From NCBI GenBank assembly GCA_016584305.1, contig JACEEZ010011952.1, forward strand, positions 56,081 to 120,080: a stretch of 64,000 nt of DNA, in the 5' to 3' direction. Positions within the stretch are counted from its first letter, which is position 1; each line of letters starts with the position of its first letter. The position numbers and the translations under genes are program-made. This document shows, piece after piece, positions 11,690-23,033 of this stretch. The notes beneath the pieces are model-generated. The model saw nothing but the letters and a program-made list of their open reading frames with translations. It was not told the DNA's origin and did not search any database. Origin of the DNA: Chionoecetes opilio (lineage: Eukaryota > Arthropoda > Malacostraca > Decapoda > Majidae).

Positions 11690-13350
11690 ATCGAAGCACG
11701 ATAGCGCCACCAATTTGATTATTGACGCTATCGTGAAATTTGACCACGATAAACGCAGACCACGATAGCCTCACAACAATGTCACGCTGCCTGTACGTAT
11801 GTGTCATGATGGTCGTAAGATGGTCACGATGGAGGGCTATATGCAAGAATGCTCATCAAATCCCGGCAGGTGAAGATTCCCCACAGTCGTATCTCCACCG
11901 GTGGGATCTTCAAGAAATGCCCGACCGGTGGATATTTGACAGTCGTACCAACACAAGCGGTGGCTGCAAAAGCAGGCGTACCAACACAAGCGAGTCCAAG
12001 GCGGCATCAGTATTTTGACTGTTTTATACATATCTAATACATTTCACTAGTGTATTTATCATTTCTGCCATTAAAATAATAGCTTAGTTAGTGTTCGCCA
12101 CTTGTCTGAGGCGTTGGTGTAGAAAAAATGGGCCCGAGTAATGCTTGCGAATACATTTGAACGGCCCCAGTACTGCTCCACACAATGGCTGCCCTCAACC
12201 TCCACCGTCGCCCGGCTTCCTCACAAGTTCACACACCTATATAAGGCCTCCTGGACCTGATTTTACCTTAATTATGACACGTGTGCATTCACAAGGTAAG
12301 CATATTACTCTCGGTTGTGTTGAAAACTCACCTGTAATGGTCTGGGAATAAATAGGATGGAATAAGTGCACAGCGGGATGGAGGTGGGATGTCCATGTTG
12401 TCGCGAATCAGCTGACTCAAATCTCCACCCGTTGCGTTACCTCTGTTGATTCTTGCTTACCGCGCCGCGACGCAACGCGTCGAGAAAATTTCTGGCATAT
12501 GGCCCGGAGTCATGACAGCTGTAAGACTATGTCACGAATGGAAAATAAACGGTCATTTTGTCGTCACGATAGAGCTACGATAACCACGACAGTGCCATGT
12601 CGGTGCCATGAACGTACCACGATAGCGTCAAGAGCTAGCAACATGCCTCACACGTGGGTAGGAGTTGCCATGGTGATGGAGAAGGAAGGGGGGCTAGAGA
12701 TGAAGGTGGGAGAAACAGGGTTGTGTTGGCGATGGGGAAAGGGGGAAAACGGGGGAGGGGGTGTTATAATAAAGAAGGGGGTGTTGGTGGGGAAACAGGA
12801 GAAGGGGGGTTGGGGATGGAGAAGGCGTGGTGTTGGTGGGGATGTGATGGTTAAAAGGGGGTGGGGGTGTGCACCACGTGGTGATGGGAGTAGTGGGTAG
12901 GGAGTCGAGGGGGAAGTGTCACCACGTGGTGGTGGGAGTAGAGGGAAGGGAGTCGCAGGGGGAGTGTCACCACGTGGTGATGGGAGTAGGGGGAAGAGAG
13001 TAAAGGGGGAGCGTCACCACGTGGTGGTGGGAGTAGGGGAAAGGGAGTCGGGGGTGGGTGGAGGTGAATGAGAAAGGGGGGAGAAGGCGGAAGGGGGTGC
13101 AAGAAAGGGGGGGAAGGCAGGGATGAAGTAGCGCGTAACGGTTTCTTATCGTCACGATAGATACACGACGATCACGATAGTGTCACGAAGCTGCTACATA
13201 GATAACAATAGCGTCACGATAGACTTACGATAGCGCTGCGTTGGGTACAAAAGTCGGGGAGCTTCCCGATTTTTTAGTGCACACACTAACTTTTCGTGGC
13301 CTCGGCCGAGCGCGTCACGAGCGTCACGATCGGTCACGATGGACCGACCC
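11690..13350. other. Region with scattered CACGATAG motifs
   Basis: No gene seen. The octamer CACGATAG and close variants recur in both orientations, for example near 11698, 11728, 11768, 12564, 12619, 13150, 13167 and 13214, often inside GTCACGATAGCG. No fixed period is evident. It may be an old decayed satellite or transposon interior; I cannot assign it. Confidence 0.5.
12660..13130 (+). repeat. G-rich block with 48-bp minisatellite
   Basis: Purine-rich sequence containing four 47-48 bp units that each carry the perfect 12-base palindrome CACCACGTGGTG, at 12872, 12920, 12968 and 13015. Between the palindromes lie GGGAGTAGGGG-type G runs. The noisy counterpart is at about 4810-5000. Confidence 0.75.
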
Positions 13351-13584
13351 ATAACCATTACCATGACGGCGCTGCGCATTGTATTGTTGGCGCGTTCATC
13401 TGGACTAATACCAAATCATATGACAGAGTAGACTGGGAGGGAATGTGGGATGTATTGAAGGGTTAAAGAGTGTGTATGGAGTGGAGTATGTATGTATAAC
13501 TAATAAGCTTTTACCTGTGATTATGAATACCTATTACCTAACCTAACTGACCTTTACCTAACCTAACGGTAACCTAACCTGGTT

Positions 13585-13987
13585 ATAATGGACGAGAGTT
13601 TCGCAGTCGTTTTCAGAGACACCGACTATTTTTTCTTGGCCTACAATAGGTGCTTGTTCTAATGGAGATAGTTTTATTTTGCGCAAACCCATAAAAGAAC
13701 ACATTTTAAATCCGAATTTTATGGTACCGTTTCCATTAAAAACACTGAATCTTGGTCTTTTAGGTTTTAATGAAACCTATAAGGTTAGGTTAGGTATACT
13801 TTTTGGTTAAGGTTAGGTTAGGTTTCATTAAAACCTATAAGGTTAGGTTCGTTTCATTTTTTTTTTTTTTCTTTTTTTAATGGGTTTGCGCAAAATAAAA
13901 CTATCTCCATTAGAACAAGCACCTATTGTAGGCCAAGAAAAAATAGTCTGTGTCTCTGAAAACGACCGCGAAACTCTCGTCCATTAT
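13585..13987. repeat. About 108-bp inverted repeat
   Basis: Arms 13585-13692 and 13880-13987 are nearly perfect reverse complements. They include TGGACGAGAGTTTCGC at the outside and GCGCAAACCCAT at the inside. The roughly 190-bp spacer is rich in GGTTAGGTTAGG and AACCTAACC. Likely a foldback or MITE-type element. Confidence 0.75.
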
Positions 13988-14002
13988 TACCCCTAACCTA
14001 AC

Positions 14003-14305
14003 CATTACCGTCGGCGAGTTTTCCCCGAGTTATGTAGGGACGAGCATTTCGGTAAACGAGAGTACCAGGTACCATGAGGCAAGGATGGGTAATATCACCG
14101 TGGTTATGCAACTTGTTTATGGATGGAGTAATAAGATAAATCAAAGCAAAATCTAACCTACCCATTACCGTCGGCGAGTTTTCCTGATTTGTGTAGGGAT
14201 AAAAATATCGGTAGACGACAGTACCAGGTACCAATAGGATGGGTAATGTCACGGTGGTTATGCAACTTGTTTATGGATGGAGTAATAAGATAAATCAAAG
14301 CAAAG
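14003..14305 (+). repeat. Two tandem copies of a ~150-bp unit
   Basis: Segments 14003-14158 and 14162-14305 share CATTACCGTCGGCGAGTTTT at the start and GGAGTAATAAGATAAATCAA near the end. Divergence is moderate. Confidence 0.75.
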
Positions 14306-15029
14306 GTTGGTGATATTGGTATAGACTCAAGAGTATTCATTGGCTCGTCAAGTAACACTTAAACCATGATGTACCACTACTTATTATGAGGAAAGACAAC
14401 AAAAGGAACTCAATTAATAAAGTATTTTAATACTATCATAACCATGAATATGTACAATCTACAAAGAGAAGACTACGACGATGAAAAAATTTCGAGTTGT
14501 TTTGGGCGAAATTGATATTCCAGGTGCTATATTTCCGTGCTCGCTGACAACATAGAGAAGACCTGAGGTGATGGTTGATGTGCAAAGGCTTCTAAACCAG
14601 GAAAACAGTCACAGCAGAGTCTCATTAAGAAGTAAGCAAGTGGTAGGGACACATTACGTACCTACCAGTTGCTTACCTTTTGACGAGGCTCTGTTATGAC
14701 TCTGTTTTCTTGGTTTAAAAGCCTCTGCACATCAGCCATTACCTCAGGTCTTCTCTATAGTGTTGTCAGCGAGAACAGAGCACAGTAATATAGCACCTGG
14801 AATATCAATTTCGCGCAAAATAACTCTAAATTCTTCCATCGCTGTAGTTTTCCCTTCGTAGGTCCACCCGCGACGACCCCGCCTTATCCCCACAATGCAC
14901 CGATGTAAACAAACCGTGACGTACTTATGGGTAGGGTCCATTGCAAACCCGGTAAAACTCTATAGTCCTTTCCCGTCCTTATTAGTGGTTTTATTTTCTC
15001 CAGACCTTCACAGATCCCTTCAGATTAAA

Positions 15030-15790
15030 AAAGTTAATTACTCACTGTATCAAAATTGGAACCGAAAATAGAAAGAGCAAAATTCTTATAAATATATAAG
15101 TCATATACCATCAGAACCTGGTGTATAAAAACCAAAAAAATAAATATGAAGGAAAAAAAGTTAATTACTCACGTATCAAAATTGAAACCGAAAATAGAAG
15201 GAGCAAATATTTTTTTTTTAAATCATACCATCAGAATCTGGCTTATAAAAAAAAAAAAAAAATTATGAAAGAAAAAAAAGAATATTAGGAAATAATAAAT
15301 TACTCACTATATCAAAAATGGTACCGAAAATGCAATGAGCAGTTTTTTGAAGAAAAAGTCATATACCATCAGAATCTGGCGTACAAAAACAAAAACAAAA
15401 ACATTAAGGAAAAAAGAATATCAGGTAAAAAAGTTAATTACTCACTGTATCAAACTTGGAACCGAAAATAGAAAGACGAGCAAAAATTCTTTTTTTAAAT
15501 CATATACCATCAGAATCAGGCGTATAAAAACAAAAACAAAAACAAAAATTGAAGGAAAATAGAATATCAGGAAAAAAAGTTCATTACTCACTGTATCAAA
15601 ATTGGAACCGAAAATAGAAAGAAAAGCAAAATTCTTGAAAAAAAAGTCACATACCATCAGAATCTGGCGTATAAAAACAGACAAATATAAGAAGGAAAAA
15701 AAGAATATCAGGAAAAACAGTTAATTACTCACTGTATCAAAATTGGAACCGAAAATAGAAAAAAGAGCAAAATTCTTGAAAAAAAACCAT
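15030..15790 (+). repeat. Tandem satellite, ~135-145 bp unit, about six copies
   Basis: The motif ACTCACTGTATCAAAATTGG followed by AACCGAAAATAGAAAGAGCA recurs near 15041, 15167, 15303, 15440, 15588 and 15728. Each unit contains CATACCATCAGAATCTGGCG and an A-rich stretch. The noisy copy is at about 7260-8050. Confidence 0.8.
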
Positions 15791-15971
15791 ACCACGTAAT
15801 ACCATACTACCTTCTACTACTACTATAACTTACTATAACCCTAGTACTATAACCCTACTATTCGCTACTACCACAGAGAGGGTCTACCTGAGGGGACTGG
15901 CCAAGTGCTTCACTCCTTTGTCATGGGAACCTTATTGTCCCTCGGCCCAGCGGAGAACGTGGAATTAATAC

Positions 15972-16186
<215 letters not shown>

Positions 16187-16419
16187 TGTATGGAGCCCTA
16201 TTTTGTAAAATTATGGTCGGGGGATTCCAAGCCCTCTAAGGTGGTCTGGGGGCACCCTTTTGATATATAGATTAAACAATCTGGTACACTTTAAGAGGAA
16301 TAGAGACTAGATTCTGAAAAAAAAGCAAATAATGGCAGCTGGGGGGCCCCTTGGTGGCTTCGGGGGCCCTATGCAACCGTGTAGTTCGCATACATAGTAA
16401 GAAACGGCCCTGCGCGCGC

Positions 16420-16453
<34 letters not shown>

Positions 16454-16454
<1 letters not shown>

Positions 16455-17643
16455 AGAGCTGGGCATGTTCCTGGATTTGGGGTAGTCCGTACCTGTACTT
16501 CCGTACTTCGGGACGCGGGTCGTCCGTACCTGTACTTCCGTACCTTATTTTACTTTGTTCTGTCCGTACCCGTACCTCCGTACCTCCGTACCTGTACCCT
16601 ATAACTATTAAAACGCGCCTGAAAAAATATAGTCAGTACCTCAAAAATAAAACAAAATACAAGGCTATAATACATCAGAGCTTCATAAATATATATAGCA
16701 ATATATATTTACCATCAAATAATCATCAAATCAATTAAAATACAGACTTCCCCTCCAGTGTGTCATTCTCTGTCCTGACATATGAGTCAAAGACAAAGAA
16801 CCTGCAATTTTTTAAAGTTTTAATTGACACGATGCGATAGGCGATAAGAACATTAACTTATTAAGATCATGAGATGTCAACTTAAAAATATTAAATTAGT
16901 AAAATACTGCAATAGAACAGTTAGATTTGTCTTACTTCTCAAGGTGCCACAGCATAGCCTTTAGCTGTCTGGTGCCCTCCTGCCTCTTCCTCTGATCCTC
17001 CTGCTCAGTCCCACTCTCCTCTATGTCCTGGGTGAACAGCTGGGAGGAGTCCAGCTCCACGTCAGACAAAGAAATATCTGACGTCCCCTGTGGTGTATGG
17101 GTTCTGGACGCAGATGGTGCAGGCGTGCTGGTTCTGTAGCTCACACTACTACAGCTACTATCCCCAGACACACTCCTGCTCCTGTCGCTATCACTTCTTT
17201 TCACGTATTTGTCCATGTTTAGTTGTAAACACTAAACAGTAAGCAATAGCAGTGAAACTTTGAAACGCGTTGCCGGGTGATGTGACTGTAAACATAAAAC
17301 GTTGTTGATCTTGAGCTTGATGCCGCACGTTTGGTGTTTACCAGGCACCACAGATGCACGGATCTCGCCTTAGGAAATGATCAGCTGACAGCTAGTGGCA
17401 AATTGCCCGCCAAAACGCGTGAAAGTCACTCTGTGGACTGTTTTTTCGTCTTCGTTTTTTTTTTTTTTTCATCATAGAAAATATCAGGTACGGAAGTACG
17501 GACCCAAAATTTCGCAGGTCCGTACCTGTTACTTCCGTACCTTTGAAAAACTTTCCGTACCTCCGGACTTCCGGACCTAGTTTGGAAGTCCGTAGGTACG
17601 GAGGTACGGAGGTACGGACAGAGGTACGGAAGTGCCCAGCTCT

Positions 17644-17644
<1 letters not shown>
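16454..17644. mobile_element. hAT-like DNA transposon, 1.19 kb
   Basis: Bounded by perfect 12-bp inverted ends CAGAGCTGGGCA and TGCCCAGCTCTG. It is flanked on both sides by GTGTGTGT, compatible with an 8-bp target duplication but uninformative because the target is a GT microsatellite. Just inside each end are many copies of a TCCGTACC motif in opposite orientation, like the subterminal transposase-binding repeats of hAT elements (family knowledge). The interior holds one small ORF (16932-17216). The noisy duplicate of this element starts at about 8822 and lacks the right end. Confidence 0.75.
16932..17216 (-). CDS. Small ORF inside the hAT-like element, unknown
   Basis: Encodes 94 residues starting MDKYVKRSDSDRSRS and ending LKAMLWHLEK. 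It is rich in serine, threonine and acidic residues (SDISLSDVELDSS, TQDIEESGTEQEDQRKRQEG) and has no recognised domain, signal peptide or membrane segment. Codon-like composition and its central place inside a transposon make it more plausible than random ORFs nearby. It could be the N-terminal exon of a transposase or a captured host exon. The counterpart at 9338-9733 is frameshifted by the sequence noise there. No splice sites were confirmed. Confidence 0.35.
   Translation of the reverse strand: MDKYVKRSDSDRSRSVSGDSSCSSVSYRTSTPAPSASRTHTPQGTSDISLSDVELDSSQLFTQDIEESGTEQEDQRKRQEGTRQLKAMLWHLEK

Positions 17645-17708
<64 letters not shown>
17645..17708. repeat. (GT)n microsatellite
   Basis: GT run that abuts the right end of the hAT-like element. 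Confidence 0.95.
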
Positions 17709-17712
<4 letters not shown>

Positions 17713-17755
17713 CCTTTCTAGAACGCTCTAACCTCCTCCTCCTCCCTGGTACTAG

Positions 17756-17839
17756 ATGATGGAGGAGGAGAATATAAGGCTGGCACAAAGGCGAGGGTTC
17801 AAGGCCGTCTTCACCACCAACACCTCAACCCTTACCCAG
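17756..17839 (+). CDS. Candidate first coding exon of an unknown small gene
   Basis: An in-frame TAG directly precedes ATGATG. The frame then runs 28 codons (MMEEENIRLAQRRGFKAVFT, then TNTSTLTQ) to CAG, followed by a good donor GTAATT at 17840. It ends in phase 0. The next GC-rich open block on this strand, 21039-21176, begins after an acceptor-like AAACAG, also in phase 0, and ends at a stop. Joining them would give a 73-residue protein. The protein is not recognised, and the linkage is inference from phase and composition only. Confidence 0.3.
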
Positions 17840-17912
17840 GTAATTACTGTACTGAAAAAAAGAAGAAAAAAAAAAGAAAAAAAAAAAAACTCGCTCACTC
17901 ACTCACTCACTC

Positions 17913-19673
17913 GGCCGATTCTTTAAACGTGGACTTCGGCTAACCTAAGACTAACCGTGGCTTTAGACAGGCATTTCCGTTTTCTAAACATTTTCCGGGG
18001 GGGATTAGTCTTAAGTTGGTCTAAAACTAACGAGAATAGTATTGGAAATGTTAGACACCCAGGACCCTGTCCAACACTTGAGTCTAATGATATTTACGAT
18101 ACTATGCAAATGCCCATGCTAAGACAAATTAGCGGTATTGTCAATATTCTGTTTGGCAAAATATGAGTGTATACATGCGTCTACTGCAGATTATGAAGCA
18201 TCTTAAATATTTTTTTAAAGACCGCGTTTGGCGCCCTACGAAATCTGGGTTTGTTTATCTCTCCTCGCCCGCCGAGTCCAGACTATCAGCAATATAATAG
18301 TCACTCACTTATACGACTATACAGCAGCACTTGCATTTAATTAATGGAAACAGAGGAGACATTTATTCTCTTTTTGGTCATAATAGTCTAGTCTACGCTA
18401 ACAGCGGTTCCTTACATCCCTCTACGGGGAGGCCATGGCAGAAGTCTCCCATTTCCACACATCTATCCACCTCGGCAGGGATGCTCGAAAATCCCTCGTA
18501 AGGGACAACTTACGAGTGTATTATGGCTACAATAACCTTACGAGGGTGGGCTGAGGGAGATGCCCGTACCGAGCCGTCACCGGCCTCTTTCGGAACTCGT
18601 CCCGCGGACGCTTATTTAACCTAAATAATTCTACAAAACTTAACACAAACCTATCATAAACCTTACCTAACCTAAACCAGACCTAAACATAACTTAACCT
18701 AAACCTAAAAACTATGTTTGCCGGTGTTGAGCTAAGATCGGCTGATTTCCGAAATAGGGCCGATTTTAGCTCACTATCGCCAGAATGTTACGATAATACA
18801 TAGCTGCCACATTAGCCTTTCAGCGTAATATTCTCCCACTGATTACTACAGAGACGTACCCAGGGTATACCTTGATGCGCTGATCATAGGTTCGAGTCTT
18901 GCGTGCCCGAAATTAGTATCTATAGACCACTGCTGGCCCTCGCCGTACGTATGCCGTATCCGTGGCCCTGGCGGTACTCTGTTGTAGTGGACGAGAACTG
19001 CGCGTTCGCTCTTTAGGTCAGACAAGACACACGGGGGGGCTAACACCTCACTGTGACACACGTGACACTTGTGTGCAAGGATAGTATAACTTTATAATAT
19101 CCTTGCTTGTGTGTATACGTGCGTGTGTACTAGTACGTCAGACATTTGATACCACCACCACCACCTCATCATTATAGCAGCCAAACTTGTATGATGAACT
19201 ATACGTACTGATTCAAGAAGTCGACCGATATATATATTTAATATATAGGTTTGCCCTGATATGAATTTCAACTATCAACTGGTGATTAAGGCATCATTAG
19301 TTGTGCAACTAAATAATAACTATAACATGACCATGACAATCTTTACTCCCAATAATGGGAAGAGCTATGAAGATCAAGGAAAATGTGGGTAAAAAAGTGA
19401 ATAAATGAAGAATATAGGTTCATATATGGTATGGTGTGTTTCGTTGTTCTCGGTAGCAGGGCGCGGAGACATACGACTCTTCCGCTCTCCGTCCCCCAAT
19501 ATATGATCGCCCTGGTTCAGGGCTGCCAACCCAAGCGCAGTGGTGGATCAACATAAGACTATGTTAGCTCTCCAAGATGGTGTCTAAAGAACGCGTTCGT
19601 GGCATTGGTACCACTAGAGTCTAACATGGAAGCTCCACGTTAGACTCTCCCTAGTCCAAGTTTAAAAAAGCGG

Positions 19674-19678
<5 letters not shown>
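17913..19678. other. Intergenic stretch, no gene seen
   Basis: Mostly unique-looking, AT-rich sequence. It contains short inverted motifs (CCCTCGTAAGGG near 18502 with CCTTACGAGGG near 18536; TGAGCTAAGATCGG near 18728 with CCGATTTTAGCTCA near 18759), an AACCTAA-rich block at 18655-18712 and an isolated B-box-like GGTTCGAGTC near 18890. Nothing was strong enough to call as a gene. Confidence 0.5.
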
Positions 19679-19734
<56 letters not shown>

Positions 19735-19746
19735 GATAATAATGAC

Positions 19747-19783
<37 letters not shown>

Positions 19784-19785
19784 GT
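19679..19785. repeat. (CT)n and (AAT)n microsatellites
   Basis: A CT run (19679-19731) followed by an AAT run (19738-19783). Confidence 0.95.
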
Positions 19786-19787
19786 AA

Positions 19788-20470
19788 TAAAGGTGCGGTC
19801 ACACGGACAATTTTTCTGGCAATATTACACCCGGCAACGCAAACGCGGCCCAAACTCGGATATAATTGCGAGTTCTAATGATGACCAACGTGTCGGTCTT
19901 TCGGCAAGACATATTGCTGCAATATCCTTCCACCAATGCATATTATTTGACATTAATTTTTAATGCACGCTCTAATTCAATATACAGAAGCTGAAATACA
20001 TAGCTACAAAGTGGCAAGAACCGATTACAAGACGAATTGTGAAGCCCTGTACACTCTTGTACGTGTTTTTAAGCGATTTGAAGGATACAAAACACCAAGA
20101 AAAATTTAAATGAGTTATGGCTGGTATACATTTTCTTTGTTGACGGTCTATTAATAACTAAAAATTTTATTACCAACTTATTATTGATCACTTTGATGTT
20201 GAATGTTGAATGTTTTATGTCTGACGCACTTGCCATACACAAGAATCCATTTCAATCATTCACCACCCTATTTGTGAACCAGTTTCTCCCTATTTCTCCC
20301 TATTTTTCCAAAGACGCTTCTTCAGATACATCTTGAGAAGCCAAAATTGCCATTCAAATTATTGCTACCTCTGAAAATCCGTGTGACCAAAACACGGCAA
20401 GGTGTTGCCTTTGCTGAATAATTGCAGCCTGAATATTGACGGAAAAGTTACTCATGTGACCGCGGCTTTA
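19788..20470. mobile_element. Non-autonomous DNA transposon, ~680 bp
   Basis: The left end (TAAAGGTGCGGTCACACGGA) and the reverse complement of the right end (TAAAGCCGCGGTCACATGAG) are related over about 40 bp, forming imperfect terminal inverted repeats. No coding capacity. Superfamily not determined. Confidence 0.55.
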
Positions 20471-20786
20471 CATAGCTAATAATAATTTTTTTAAATAGAA
20501 GTAATAGTAATAACAAAAAAACAAAATATATTAGAAATAATGATAATAGTAATTCGTAATATCACCACCACCACTACCAGAACAACAACAACAACAACAG
20601 CAACAACAACAACAACACTTTCTCCACCCACCAAAAAAAAAAAAATAATGTAAAACCTCCCTTCCCATGACCTGACATCAATAAGTTCACCCTATAGCAA
20701 GTCCTCAACAATAACAACACTCACCCGAAAATAAAAATTAAATTAAAAAAAATAAAAACCTAACTTCACATTACCAGACATTAGCC

Positions 20787-20992
20787 CCTTGAGGCCCAGA
20801 ACGTTATTTTTATTGTAATTTGGCTACCATAAGACGATTTGTAGTGAATATAAGCAACATTTTATAGCTAAGACCTGTTTAGTATCCTTGTCGACTAGTT
20901 ATTTTGGTATATTAAGTTACTTATTGTAGTTGTATGGCTAAGAGCAGACGATTTTATATAGCAAAGGAAAGATCTGGGCGTGAAGGGGTTAA
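20787..20992. mobile_element. piggyBac-like MITE, copy 1
   Basis: About 206 bp from CCCCTTGAGGCCCAGAACGT to AGATCTGGGCGTGAAGGGG, with terminal inverted repeats of about 18 bp. Flanks are TTAG and TTAA, suggesting a TTAA target as in piggyBac elements. Other copies are at 30876-31083 and 32147-32357. Confidence 0.65.
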
Positions 20993-21038
20993 TACTTTCA
21001 CCCTATATCAAAGTCCTCACAAAATCTTCCCTAAACAG

Positions 21039-21176
21039 CAAGTGTGCAACGACCTCCTGTCCTACACGGTGCTGAAGGTCGCGCAGGTCAACAGGTGGGT
21101 CGCGCAGGACGGCAGCAGGCCATTCGGTGCGGCCCCGGACTCCCAACACGCAATCACCACCGTCAAGTTTATATGA
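21039..21176 (+). CDS. Candidate last coding exon of an unknown small gene
   Basis: Follows TTCCCTAAACAG, an acceptor-like sequence. Encodes QVCNDLLSYTVLKVAQVNRW, then VAQDGSRPFGAAPDSQ and HAITTVKFI, and a TGA stop at 21174-21176. It is notably GC-richer than the AT-rich DNA around it. It is phase-compatible with the candidate exon at 17756-17839. No family recognised. It could instead be an exon of a longer gene or a captured fragment just downstream of the MITE. Confidence 0.3.
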   Translation, partial: QVCNDLLSYTVLKVAQVNRWVAQDGSRPFGAAPDSQHAITTVKFI

Positions 21177-21214
21177 AGTCACGGAAAAAAGAGGCCTGAA
21201 GAAGATATAAGCCT

Positions 21215-22135
21215 ACAGACGCTATAGGTGTCTTGCACGTGACGTCACAGCCCTTGTTGTGGCTGCGACAGACGCAGCTTCAAGCCAAATGCCGCCCGTC
21301 GGAGCGAGCTGGAGGACCAACAAACTCCACTTGCCCGCTCGTGTTTGCCAGCTTATGGTAATTTTCCCATACCAAATATATGTTTATCAGTATAAAAGAT
21401 ATACTGTTATCTTCGGAAATGCTTGTTCTATAATATTATAAAATAAAAAATCGTAAAACACACTAAAGAAAGGCCATTATGAGACTCTCAAGAAATATGC
21501 ATGAACTTGATATTCACCAACTCCAGCTCCCATTTAATATTTTGCTCGAAAACATATTACATGGACAATATCAATAGAAGCGGAATTTCATTAGCTTTCC
21601 ATTGACATATTTCGTTTTCTGATAAATAAATTAGAACCATGCATAAATTAGCGTTAACTAAATAAATAACATGATATCGGGTAATTTTTCCCGATTGATG
21701 AGGTTATTTATTTAGTTAACGCTAATTTATATATGGTCTTAGTTTATTTATCAGAAAACAAAATGTCAATGGAAAGCTAATGAAATTCCGCTTCTATTGA
21801 TATTGTCCATGTAATATGTTTTCGAGGAAAATATTAAATGGGAGCTGGAGTTGGTGAATATCAAGTTCATGCATATTTCTTGAGAGTCTCATAATGGCCT
21901 TTCTTTAGTGTGTTTTACGATTTTTTATTTTATAATATTATAGAACAAGCATTTCCGAAGATAACAGTATATCTTTTATACTGATAAACATATATTTGGT
22001 ATGGGAAAATTACCATAAGCTGGCAAACACGAGCGGCAAGTGGAGTTTGTTGGTCCTCCAGCTCGCTCCGACGGGCGGCATTTGGCTTGAAGCCGCTAGA
22101 TCGTGACGTCCGTGCAAGGCACCTATAGGCTTCAA
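21215..22135. repeat. Very long palindrome (~430-bp arms)
   Basis: The two halves are reverse complements around a centre near 21685. Left landmarks GCTTCAAGCCAAATGCCGCC (about 21278), TATTATAAAATAAAAAATCG (about 21434) and TAAATTAGCGTTAACTAAAT (about 21645) each recur inverted on the right. Only scattered mismatches are seen over about 400 bp; similarity continues outward with GCTATAGGTG-type motifs. The spacer is about 30 bp. It resembles a foldback transposon or a recent inverted duplication. The ORFs inside are mirror images and not called. Confidence 0.9.
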
Positions 22136-22290
22136 CGTAAGAAAATAAAAATTAAATAAAGAAAAAACTCGCAAATGAACATATTGGACGCAGCCAAAGG
22201 AATGAACATATAAAACTACAGGCGCTATAGGCTTCAACGTAAGAAAAGGAAAATATAATAAAAGAAAAACTCGAAAATGAACATATTGGA
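22136..22290 (+). repeat. Tandem duplication at the palindrome edge
   Basis: GGCTTCAACGTAAGAAAA followed by AAATGAACATATTGGACG occurs twice, about 100 bp apart. Confidence 0.7.
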
Positions 22291-22473
22291 CGAACTGTTG
22301 AAAATATGAGTTTGTGGTTTTAGGCCTATTGTGATGATGGTGGTGGTGATGTACGAGTCGTAGAGATTAATGATAGTTTGTTATAGTGATAATATCATAG
22401 TGAGATAGTATTTAGGGTGGTAAAGGTATGATTTTGAACCAAGGTAACTACTGGTACTATTAGAAGTGGTAGC

Positions 22474-22822
22474 AGTCCGGGGCGGATTTATGGCGTGCCG
22501 TGCCCCAGGCCGGTGGGAGTGCGGGGCCCAGGCCGGTGGGAGTGCGGGGCCCTGAATGAAATGTGGTTCAGAGGTCTTTCATATTAGTTTAATTGAAACT
22601 TTTTCCACCCCTATTTTACATTATGGTGGTACTAATTGTGGCATATTATGGTTTCATACAATGGTAACAGTGTTCGAAAAAATAAGCAAGGTTTTTCAAA
22701 GGTATTCAGATTTTCATTGAAAAAAATATTTTTTCCCTTGGGGGGCGGGGGGCCCCTTTCGGGTGCGGGACTGTAGGGGCCTAGGCCCTGGCCTATTCGG
22801 CCCCCCATAAATCCAAACCCCT
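22474..22822. mobile_element. hAT-like non-autonomous element
   Basis: Left GGGGCGGATTTATGG and right CCATAAATCCAAACCCC are inverted versions of each other, and GGCGGATTTA-type ends are common in hAT elements. It contains a short direct duplication of CAGGCCGGTGGGAGTGCGGG. No coding capacity. A further possible hAT fragment, CAGGGCCGGATTTAG, lies near 24650. Confidence 0.45.
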
Positions 22823-23030
22823 AGTAGTAGTAATAGTAGCAGTTACAATAGTAGTAGAAGTAGTAGTTATGATTGTAGTGTAGTAGTAGTAGTAGAGTAG
22901 TAGAGTATAGTAAATGTAGTAGTAGAAGAAGAAATAGTGACAGTATACAATAGCTTACAGTCGTAGGGCAAGAGTAGAAAATTAATATATCCTAAACGCT
23001 ATCATGCGAAACAATATGAGAAATATGAAC
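22823..23030. repeat. TAG-rich simple repeat and flank
   Basis: Irregular TAG trinucleotide repeats to about 22930, then about 100 bp of unremarkable AT-rich sequence. Confidence 0.8.
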
Positions 23031-23033
23031 ATA

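Noticed and set aside
18870..18915. Another tRNA or SINE from the B-box-like GGTTCGAGTC
   Set aside because: No A box or clover-leaf could be drawn and no other copy was seen.
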